Assembly: GCA_020441345.1 (NCBI GenBank)
Contig: JAGRMK010000300.1
Span: forward strand, 1 to 5,272
DNA length: 5,272 bases
Source: Paracoccaceae bacterium
GTDB taxonomy: Bacteria > Pseudomonadota > Alphaproteobacteria > Rhodobacterales > Rhodobacteraceae
Reading direction: 5' to 3'
The notes under the pieces were generated by a model that was not told where the DNA came from, did no database searches, and saw only the letters and a program-made list of their open reading frames with translations. The translations under genes and the position numbers were made by a program. How positions within the stretch are numbered: position 1 is the first letter of the stretch; each line of letters starts with the position of its first letter. Positions 1 through 4,932 of this stretch are shown here, one piece after another.

Positions 1-574
1 TCGCCTCGGACCCGCCGGTCAGCATCACATCCGCCAACCCCATGCGGATCATCTGAAACGCTTGCCCCATCGCATGATTGGAACTCGCGCAGGCTGTGGA
101 CACTGTGAACGCGGGGCCGCGCAGCCCGTGACGCATGGCCAGATGCGCAGCAGGGGCGTTGTGCATCAGGCGAGGAATGGTGAACGGGTGAACCCGGTTC
201 TTGCCCTGCGGATAGACCGCGCGATAGCTGTCGTCGATCGTGGTATAGCCGCCGCCCGCGGTGCCCATCACCACGCCGGCGCGCAGAGACCCGGCCTCGG
301 ACAGCGATAGACCGGCCTGCGCCACGGCCTCTGCCCCGGCGGTCATCGCGAATTGCGTCGCCCGGTCGAACAGCACCAGTTCCTGCCGGGAAAAGAGGGT
401 CTCGGCCGGCCAGTCGCGGACCTGCGCGCCAATGCGGATTGTCAGCCGGTCGCGGTCGGGGATGTCCAGCGGTCCGATCCCGATACGCCCCTCGGTCATC
501 GCCGCAAGGGTATCGGGCACGTTCAGCGCCAGCGCGTTGACGCTGCCCACGCCGGTGATCGCCACGCGCCGCAT
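1..574 (-). CDS. Beta-ketoacyl-ACP synthase, FabF-like (KAS II type), 5' part only
   Basis: Condensing enzyme that extends an acyl chain on ACP with malonyl-ACP in the cytoplasm. The 191 visible residues begin MRRVAITGVGSVNAL, the usual KAS N-terminal strand and loop. They continue through VVMGTAGGG (about 102-109) to the nucleophile motif VSTACASSNHAMG, with catalytic Cys162 where FabF proteins have it, and GLADVMLTGGSEA. The two catalytic histidines lie in the C-terminal half, beyond the left edge, so integrity cannot be judged. The ATG at 574 lies 4 nt after the stop of the ACP gene and has no strong Shine-Dalgarno, which suggests translational coupling. Its position directly after an ACP and an LpxD-like gene suggests a pathway-specific synthase rather than the housekeeping fabF, possibly like the rhizobial fabF1XL/fabF2XL enzymes (inference). 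The family call is firm; the specific role is not. Confidence 0.93.
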   Translation of the reverse strand, partial: MRRVAITGVGSVNALALNVPDTLAAMTEGRIGIGPLDIPDRDRLTIRIGAQVRDWPAETLFSRQELVLFDRATQFAMTAGAEAVAQAGLSLSEAGSLRAGVVMGTAGGGYTTIDDSYRAVYPQGKNRVHPFTIPRLMHNAPAAHLAMRHGLRGPAFTVSTACASSNHAMGQAFQMIRMGLADVMLTGGSEA

Positions 575-578
575 CGCG

Positions 579-881
579 CTATGCCTGCCGGGCGTCAATC
601 AGCGCCTGAACCGCGTCGCACACCGACCCGACGCTGTGCAGATCCAGCCCCCCCGCGTCGGGAACATTGGCGTTGAAAGGCACGGAAACGTCAAAGGTTT
701 CCTCGATGGCGAACAGGATTTCTGCCATTCCCAGGCTGTCGATGCCCAGGCTGTCGAGCGAGGTGTCGCGCGTCAGCTCCGAAGAGGTCCGCAACGCCTG
801 TGCGGCCAGAATGGCGACGACTTGCGCCGACACGGCGTCCTGCGCGCTCACGGGTGATCCATCCTTTGCGTCATGCTTCAT
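579..881 (-). CDS. Acyl carrier protein, probably dedicated to lipid A acyl chains (AcpXL-like)
   Basis: Carries acyl chains as thioesters on 4'-phosphopantetheine. The 100-aa product has the motif LGIDSLGMAEILFAIEETF, with attachment serine Ser49 followed by the typical helix II. It is longer than housekeeping AcpP (about 78 aa): it has an N-terminal extension of roughly 15 residues (MKHDAKDGSPVSAQD) and a longer loop after helix II (about residues 70-82, NANVPDAGGLDLH). An upstream in-frame TTG at 884 was rejected because the ATG at 881 overlaps the LpxD stop as TGATG, a classic coupling junction. Being placed between an LpxD-like acyltransferase and a KAS suggests that it carries the chain the KAS elongates and hands it to a lipid A acyltransferase. 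The LGIDSL...FAI pattern recalls rhizobial AcpXL (from memory). The ACP call is strong; the AcpXL role is inference. Confidence 0.9.
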   Translation of the reverse strand: MKHDAKDGSPVSAQDAVSAQVVAILAAQALRTSSELTRDTSLDSLGIDSLGMAEILFAIEETFDVSVPFNANVPDAGGLDLHSVGSVCDAVQALIDARQA

Positions 882-1987
882 CAAGACCCGCTGTCGTGGC
901 CCTTGTCCATCAAGAGTTTGACGGTTTGCTGCAACTCGGCAATCTGCGCCAGCATTTTCGGCAGACGGCGCTGCGCCTTGTATATCTCGACATGCTGATC
1001 CATCCGCACCGAGGGATAGCCCATGACCACCCGACCGGCAGGCACATTCGACAGGATCGTCGAACCGCCACCGGCCACCACATCGTCGCCCACGGTGATG
1101 TTGTCCGCCACGCCAACCTTGCCGCCCAGCACCACACGGTCGCCGATCCGGGTCGACCCCGCGACCCCCGATTGCGCGCAGAGCAGGCAGTCCTCGCCAA
1201 CAACGACATTGTGGCCGACCTGCACCAGGTTATCCAGTTTGGTGCCTCGGCCGATGCGCGTGTCGCGCACCGTGCCCCGGTCCACGGTCGAATTCGCGCC
1301 GATCTCGACATCGTCGCCAATCGTCACCGCCCCCAGGGAATGAATGCGCAGCCAGGCCTGGTTGACCGTCTCGCCGGGCTTGCCCAGGGTTTCGCGCGCC
1401 TCTTCGACACGCGATTTTTCCGGCGTGACGAACGAAAACCCGTCGCCGCCCACGACGACATTTGGCTGCGCGATGAACCGGTCGCCAATGCGAACCCGCG
1501 CACAGATCCGCACACCCGGCAGAATCAGCGCGTCGGAACCGATCTGCACATCCTTGCCGATGGTGACATGGCTGGCGACCCGCGCACGCGGTCCGATCCG
1601 CACCCCGTCGCCGATCACGCAGAATGCGCCAATGGCCGCGTCCGCGCCGATCTGCGCCGTGGGCGCAATGAGCGCGCTCGAATGGATGCCGCTGTCCAGG
1701 CCCGGCCCCGGATCAAAGGCTTGGGTGATCCCGGCCATCGCCAGACGTGGCCGCGGTGCAAAGATCGCGGCGGAAAGCCCCAGCGCCCGCCAATCGGCAC
1801 CGTCCCACAGAACGGCTGCGCGCGCCCGACCCTGCGCCAGGCCCTCGGCATAGCGTGGGTCCATGGCCAACGCGAGTTCATCGGCAGCGGCAGAGGCTGG
1901 CTCTGCCGCGCTGCGTATCAGCAGATCCCCCTGCCCCTCGAACCGCGCCCCAAGCGCTGCGGCGATCTCACTGACGCGATGGGCCAT
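881..1987 (-). CDS. LpxD-like UDP-3-O-(3-hydroxyacyl)glucosamine N-acyltransferase, probable paralogue
   Basis: The LpxD family transfers a 3-hydroxyacyl group from ACP to the 2-amino group of UDP-3-O-acyl-glucosamine, the third step of lipid A synthesis, on the cytoplasmic side of the inner membrane. The 368-aa product has an LpxD-type N-terminal nucleotide-binding domain (about 1-95), a left-handed beta-helix of hexapeptide repeats (about 105-320; IGADAA, IGAFCV, IGDGVR and similar), the signature IGANSTVDRG (about 229-238), and KLDNLVQVGHNVVVG with the putative catalytic His259. A helical tail follows (RRLPKMLAQIAELQQTVKLL). ATG 1987 is chosen over the in-frame TTG at 1993 because GGAGG at 2000-1996 sits 8 nt before it. 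Oddities: the second conserved histidine of the family (H in INGH in E. coli) appears to be Asn296, and the usual D-L-[ST]-F-L near residue 40 reads ELALA. With its own ACP and KAS downstream, a specialised paralogue is likely. Acceptor and chain length are unknown. Confidence 0.88.
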   Translation of the reverse strand: MAHRVSEIAAALGARFEGQGDLLIRSAAEPASAAADELALAMDPRYAEGLAQGRARAAVLWDGADWRALGLSAAIFAPRPRLAMAGITQAFDPGPGLDSGIHSSALIAPTAQIGADAAIGAFCVIGDGVRIGPRARVASHVTIGKDVQIGSDALILPGVRICARVRIGDRFIAQPNVVVGGDGFSFVTPEKSRVEEARETLGKPGETVNQAWLRIHSLGAVTIGDDVEIGANSTVDRGTVRDTRIGRGTKLDNLVQVGHNVVVGEDCLLCAQSGVAGSTRIGDRVVLGGKVGVADNITVGDDVVAGGGSTILSNVPAGRVVMGYPSVRMDQHVEIYKAQRRLPKMLAQIAELQQTVKLLMDKGHDSGS

Positions 1988-1995
1988 GCTCAACT

Positions 1996-2000
1996 CCTCC
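1996..2000 (-). promoter_or_regulatory. Ribosome binding site of the lpxD-like gene
   Basis: GGAGG lies 8 nt upstream of ATG 1987. It is only 2 nt before the alternative TTG at 1993, so it decides the start. Its strength contrasts with the weak signals before the ACP and KAS starts, consistent with de novo initiation at the LpxD gene and coupled translation of the two genes after it. Confidence 0.75.
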
Positions 2001-2038
2001 GACCGGGCGCGCGACGGCGCCGGATCGGTGTAGCCTGC

Positions 2039-3649
2039 TCAGGCGCCCACTTCCACCCCGGCCCGGATCAGGGCGTCGTAAAGCCGCGCGTCACGACCAT
2101 AGACATCGTCGCGGTAGTTCATCCGTCCGTCGACCGAGGTAAAGGCCGTGCGATACACCAGATGCACCGGAATCGGCGTCACCAGATAGACCTCTGTCTC
2201 GCGGCCCGTGCGCTGGATACTGTGGTAATAGGTCACCGGATCCGCTTCTTGCGCCGCCAGCAGGGCATAAGCGAATTCGCGCGGATCCTGCAGGCGGATG
2301 CAGCCGTGCGAATAGGCTCGCACGGCGTTGCCGAACAGCGACCGCGAGGGCGTGTCGTGCAGATAGATCGCATGCGGGTTGGGGAACAGGAACTTGACCT
2401 CTCCCAGCGGGTTGCCCGGCCCCGGCGGCTGGCGCAACTCGAACGGCAGCGTTGTCGGTGAATAGGCGCCTATATCGACGAATTCGCGCGGCACGACATT
2501 GCCCTGGCCATCGACCAGGTTCAGGTGCCGTGCGCCACCTTCGAGCAGCGCCCCCCAGTATTCCGCAACGATCGAGCGCGGCAGGGTCCAGTCGGGGTTG
2601 ATCTCAAGATGGTCCATGACATCCGAGAACTCGGGCGTCTGGTTGGACCGCGAGCCCACGACCGAGCGCGTCTCGAAGGTCACCTGGTCGAAATCGACGA
2701 TCCGCGCGGTAAAGTCGGTCAGGTTGACCCAGACATGGCGGTCGCCCCGTGGAATGTTCAGCCAGCGTTCGCGTTCCATCGCGACAATGATGTTGTGCAA
2801 CCTTTCCTGAGGTTCGACATTGATCTCGCGGATCGTCGCGTTGCCCGCCACGCCATCGGGGTTGATCCCGTGCGCAACCTGAAACTCCTGCACGGCACGT
2901 TGCATCATGCCATCATAGCGCGCGGTCGCCACGCGCGGCATGTAGCCCATGGCAATCAGCCGGTTGCGCAGCGCGATCACTGCGCCGCCGGTCTCGCCGG
3001 GGCGCAGGCTGCCGGCCTGCACCTGCGGCCCCCAGCCGCCGTTCGCCACCACCTCTTCCAGCTCGCGCTTGGCGTGGTAGAGACGCGCGTATTCGGGCGC
3101 GTTCGGGGCAAGGTTGCGAATGAAACTGACCGGCTCCGAGGCCACGAAATCGCGCATCAACACGGCCGGATCGGGGCGCGGCAGGTCGCGCACGATGTCC
3201 GAGATAACGCTGGACGGTTCCAGAACCCCACTGTGCACGTCGCGGGCGTATTGCAGAAAGGTCAGCGAGGCACGGGCCTCGACAAAACCGCGATCACGTT
3301 CGGTCTGCACCGCGTTGAACGCCGCCAGAAGCCCCGGAAGATCGTAGCGCGCGGCGGGCAAGCCGTGCTCTGTCGCCCGGCTGAGCGCCGACACCAGCGC
3401 CGTGCGCCGCGCGGCGTGTTCGGCCCCGGTCCAGACCTCGGTATATCCGTTCTCGCGGTAGAACGCCGACAACGCCCGGCTTTCGCCGACGCCTTCGGCC
3501 AAGGCCTGCCGGAATGCCGGAAAAACCTGCGCCTGCGCCGAGACGGGCATCACCACGGCAAGGGTTGCGGGAACGGCCGTCGCCACGCCCATTGCCACGG
3601 CTGCCACCGCCGCACGCATTGTCAAACCCGTCTGCGCTGCCTTGATCAT
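2039..3649 (-). CDS. L,D-transpeptidase, LdtD/YcbB type (YkuD domain), periplasmic
   Basis: Forms 3-3 (mDap-mDap) peptidoglycan cross-links in the periplasm, using a cysteine nucleophile. The 536-aa precursor has a Sec-type signal peptide (positive MIKAAQTGLTMR, alanine/valine-rich core, probable cleavage SAQA|QVFP after residue 40), an N-terminal scaffold region (about 41-205), a peptidoglycan-binding domain (about 212-276; LRPGETGGAV, YDGMMQRAVQEFQ, GINPDGVAGNATI), and a YkuD catalytic domain (about 303-500). The catalytic domain shows INPDWTLPRSI, AIYLHDTPS (His431) and SHGCIRLQDP with His448 and nucleophile Cys450, so the active site is intact. The modular order matches LdtD/YcbB, though it is somewhat shorter than the E. 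coli protein. ATG 3649 has GGAGG 5 nt upstream; the in-frame TTG at 3661 would start upstream of that site and is rejected. It is transcribed divergently from a MepK-like DUF882 gene, and only 51 nt, with no visible terminator, separate it from the LpxD-like gene downstream. Confidence 0.93.
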   Translation of the reverse strand: MIKAAQTGLTMRAAVAAVAMGVATAVPATLAVVMPVSAQAQVFPAFRQALAEGVGESRALSAFYRENGYTEVWTGAEHAARRTALVSALSRATEHGLPAARYDLPGLLAAFNAVQTERDRGFVEARASLTFLQYARDVHSGVLEPSSVISDIVRDLPRPDPAVLMRDFVASEPVSFIRNLAPNAPEYARLYHAKRELEEVVANGGWGPQVQAGSLRPGETGGAVIALRNRLIAMGYMPRVATARYDGMMQRAVQEFQVAHGINPDGVAGNATIREINVEPQERLHNIIVAMERERWLNIPRGDRHVWVNLTDFTARIVDFDQVTFETRSVVGSRSNQTPEFSDVMDHLEINPDWTLPRSIVAEYWGALLEGGARHLNLVDGQGNVVPREFVDIGAYSPTTLPFELRQPPGPGNPLGEVKFLFPNPHAIYLHDTPSRSLFGNAVRAYSHGCIRLQDPREFAYALLAAQEADPVTYYHSIQRTGRETEVYLVTPIPVHLVYRTAFTSVDGRMNYRDDVYGRDARLYDALIRAGVEVGA

Positions 3650-3654
3650 GCCGC

Positions 3655-3659
3655 CCTCC
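3655..3659 (-). promoter_or_regulatory. Ribosome binding site of the L,D-transpeptidase gene
   Basis: GGAGG lies 5 nt before ATG 3649. This fixes the start at that ATG rather than the TTG at 3661 and gives a signal peptide beginning MIKAAQ. Confidence 0.7.
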
Positions 3660-3667
3660 AATCAACT

Positions 3668-3696
3668 GTTATACCTGTGCGTTTGGCATAGGTCGC
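3668..3696 (-). promoter_or_regulatory. Weak promoter candidate for the L,D-transpeptidase gene
   Basis: On the minus strand GCGACC (3696-3691) is followed after 17 nt by TATAAC (3673-3668). The -10 fits the sigma-70 consensus well, but the -35 keeps only its GAC core. A start near 3661 would leave a leader of about 12 nt carrying little beyond the Shine-Dalgarno. Other promoters further upstream are equally possible. Confidence 0.22.
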
Positions 3697-3778
3697 GCGC
3701 GCGTGCGCCTTGGTTCAATGATCTTGCCTGTGTTGCAGGTCTTGCGTCGATTCACAATCGCGCGACTCGGGCCTGCGC

Positions 3779-3821
3779 GCCGGTGAGTCCCGGACACCTT
3801 CGGTCTGTGCCGGTGATTCCC
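3779..3821. repeat. 13-bp near-perfect direct repeat, 30-bp period, around an imperfect hairpin
   Basis: GCCGGTGAGTCCC (3779-3791) recurs as GCCGGTGATTCCC (3809-3821), 12 of 13 bases identical, with starts exactly 30 bp apart, about three helical turns. Between them CCGG (3790-3793) pairs with CCGG (3810-3813), ACA with TGT and CC with GG around a TTC loop, with small bulges. It could be a paired regulator site or a structured leader element of a minus-strand transcript. Chance is not excluded in GC-rich sequence. Confidence 0.35.
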
Positions 3822-3917
3822 CGCATCGGCCCCAAGCAGCGCACATCCCAAGCGCGAAATGCCCCGAAGCAATCACCGACTCCCGTTCGGTCGCCCCGCA
3901 CACGCCCTGAGGCCCAG

Positions 3918-3958
3918 TCTTAACTAATTGTTTTTAATGAATATCCTTACGGTTAAGA
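3918..3958. repeat. Inverted repeat TCTTAAC ... GTTAAGA around an AT-rich spacer
   Basis: A perfect 7-bp inverted repeat (3918-3924 and 3952-3958) flanks 27 nt of AT-rich DNA. It sits in the only strongly AT-rich island of the window. The left arm overlaps the -35 of the promoter candidate and the right arm overlaps the expected transcription start, an arrangement typical of an operator. The spacer is too long, and the 3' flank not U-rich enough, for a terminator. Confidence 0.4.
3920..3947 (+). promoter_or_regulatory. Sigma-70-like promoter candidate for the DUF882 gene
   Basis: TTAACT (3920-3925) and TATCCT (3942-3947), 16 nt apart, each match the consensus hexamers at 4 of 6 positions. 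The site lies in the AT-rich island. Initiation near 3954 would give a 5' untranslated leader of about 180 nt to the leader ORF, long enough for post-transcriptional control. Confidence 0.35.
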
Positions 3959-4120
3959 GATTTTCAGCAAAAACCCGCCTATTTTGACCCCACACCATCC
4001 CATTGCCCGACTCCAGACTTGGGCTTCGGCGCCGGATGTGGCATGAACGCATCAGAAGACAAAAAACTTCGTGACTCGCTTGCCCCCTCCGACGCCCGAC
4101 CAAACGGGCGCAACCCAGAA

Positions 4121-4126
4121 AGGGGA
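4121..4126 (+). promoter_or_regulatory. Strong ribosome binding site ahead of a short ORF
   Basis: AGGGGA lies 7 nt before ATG 4134. It is the best Shine-Dalgarno match between the AT-rich island and the DUF882 gene, yet it directs ribosomes to a 16-codon frame that is not the DUF882 frame. Confidence 0.5.
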
Positions 4127-4133
4127 CGAGGCC

Positions 4134-4184
4134 ATGAAGAAAAAGCCGGAATGGCACGAACAAGATTTGGGATGGGACAGATAA
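4134..4184 (+). CDS. Possible 16-codon leader ORF upstream of the DUF882 gene
   Basis: ATG 4134 opens the frame MKKKPEWHEQDLGWDR and ends at TAA 4182-4184, only 2 nt before the DUF882 ATG at 4187, in a different frame. A well-spaced AGGGGA supports initiation. The peptide is charged, with no signal peptide or membrane segment, and I do not recognise it. Terminating ribosomes could re-initiate at 4187, where the native site (GGGA, 9 nt away) is weak, so the likely role is translational coupling rather than a functional peptide. It contains two tryptophans but no terminator-like alternatives were seen, so a trp-type attenuator is not supported. It could also be a chance ORF. Confidence 0.38.
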   Translation: MKKKPEWHEQDLGWDR

Positions 4185-4186
4185 AA

Positions 4187-4756
4187 ATGACCTCTTCGGA
4201 TACTTCCGGGATCACTCGGCGCGGCTTGCTGGGTGTGTTTGCCGCAACCACTCTGATTGCCGCACCGACCATGTCGAACGCCTTTTCCTTGCTGCGCGGC
4301 GCCGGTGACATTCGCCGCCTCAAGATGCACTCTGGCCGCACCGGCGAGACACTTGACACGATTTACTGGATCGAAGGCGAATATATCCCCGAGGCCCTGG
4401 ACGAAGTGAACCATTTCTTCCGTGACTGGCGCACCGACCACACGCATCGCATAGACACCCGCACCATCGATATTCTTGCCGCCGCGCACAATCTGCTCGA
4501 CTCCGACGAGCCCTACATGCTGCTTTCGGGCTACCGTTCGCCCGAGACCAACGCCATGTTGCGCCGCCGGTCGAGCGGTGTTGCACGCAACTCTCGGCAC
4601 ATGGTCGGCCAGGCCGCCGATGTGCGCCTGCGCACCCGCTCTGTCAGCCAGGTCGCCCGCGCCGCGGCCGCCTGCAACGCTGGCGGCGTCGGTCGCTACT
4701 CGCGTTCGAATTTCACGCATATGGATTGTGGCCCGGTGCGCAGCTGGGGCGGCTGA
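4187..4756 (+). CDS. DUF882 / M15-type murein peptidase, MepK (YcbK)-like, Tat-exported
   Basis: Putative zinc-dependent peptidase acting on peptidoglycan peptide cross-links in the periplasm; E. coli MepK of this family cleaves 3-3 and 4-3 links. The 189-aa product starts with a Tat signal: ITRRGLLG (twin Arg 11-12), a hydrophobic stretch (about 14-28), and probable cleavage SNA|FSLL after residue 32. The core has LLSGYRSPETNAMLR (about 112-126), RHMVGQAADVRL with the M15 pattern HxxGxAxD (His138, Asp145), and NFTHMDCG with His178, completing the expected zinc triad. It ends RSWGG. In-frame ATGs at 4019, 4151 and 4172 only add non-conserved, poorly initiated sequence; 4187 gives the most compact Tat signal. 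It is divergent from the LdtD-like gene, mirroring E. coli ycbB-ycbK, and is closed by a strong terminator, so it is probably monocistronic. Substrate is inferred from family. Confidence 0.9.
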   Translation: MTSSDTSGITRRGLLGVFAATTLIAAPTMSNAFSLLRGAGDIRRLKMHSGRTGETLDTIYWIEGEYIPEALDEVNHFFRDWRTDHTHRIDTRTIDILAAAHNLLDSDEPYMLLSGYRSPETNAMLRRRSSGVARNSRHMVGQAADVRLRTRSVSQVARAAAACNAGGVGRYSRSNFTHMDCGPVRSWGG

Positions 4757-4792
4757 GCCCGACGATACCGAACCGAACCGTCCCTTTTTCCT

Positions 4793-4827
4793 GACCCCGC
4801 GCCCGTCCGGCAGCGGGGTCTTCTTTT
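4793..4827 (+). terminator. Rho-independent terminator after the DUF882 gene
   Basis: GACCCCGC (4793-4800) and GCGGGGTC (4813-4820) form a perfect 8-bp GC-rich stem with a 12-nt loop, followed at once by TTCTTTTT. It starts 36 nt after the stop codon. The 5' side has no matching A-run, so it should act mainly on plus-strand transcription and insulate the CNNM gene from the peptidase gene. Confidence 0.88.
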
Positions 4828-4932
4828 TGTTTCCGGCTATTTGTGTCATCTGCGCGCCTTTCGCCGTGGCTCCCGCCCTTGCGTCGACCCGCTGATCGCC
4901 CCATCTTTGCGCTGTCTTCAAGGAATTCTGCA

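Larger units (their letters stand above)
3650..4133. other. Gene-free divergent intergenic region
   Basis: This 484-nt region separates the divergent L,D-transpeptidase and DUF882 genes. Open frames here lack recognisable domains, good ribosome binding sites or protein-like composition. From 3660 to about 3917 it is GC-rich, with a 15-bp alternating pyrimidine-purine run (3694-3708), a direct repeat pair and an imperfect hairpin. From about 3918 to 3985 it turns abruptly AT-rich, which is the most likely control region for the plus-strand gene. From about 3990 to 4120 it is mixed sequence that would form a long 5' untranslated leader. No tRNA or terminator was seen. Confidence 0.7.

Noticed and set aside
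881..884. TTG start at 884 for the ACP (101 aa)
   Set aside because: The next codon is an ATG that overlaps the preceding stop as TGATG, a standard coupled start, so the TTG is unnecessary.
800..2461. 553-codon open frame on the plus strand
   Set aside because: It lies opposite the LpxD-like and transpeptidase genes, whose domains are unmistakable. Long antisense frames are expected from GC3 bias; the product is rich in Arg, His, Ala and Pro and has no domain.
2525..3691. 388-codon open frame on the plus strand
   Set aside because: It is antisense to the intact L,D-transpeptidase, with shadow-like Arg/His-rich composition and no recognisable motif.
3713..3718. TTGAAC as a -35 for the transpeptidase gene
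   Set aside because: The nearest -10-like hexamer (around TATGCC) lies 21-22 nt away, outside the usual 16-18 nt spacing.
3642..3923. Small open frames in the intergenic region (both strands)
   Set aside because: They lack a convincing ribosome binding site, domain or signal peptide, and their Arg/Pro/Ser-rich composition is typical of non-coding GC-rich DNA.
3920..3956. CtrA-type binding site (TTAA-N7-TTAA)
   Set aside because: Several TTAA elements are present, but the nearest pair (3920-3923 and 3934-3937) is separated by 10 nt, not the required 7, and no other pair fits.
4019..4186. Extended N-terminus of the DUF882 protein (ATG 4019, 4151 or 4172)
   Set aside because: The added residues are low-quality sequence ahead of a complete Tat signal beginning at 4187. 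None of these ATGs has a good Shine-Dalgarno, and the strong AGGGGA serves the different frame at 4134.
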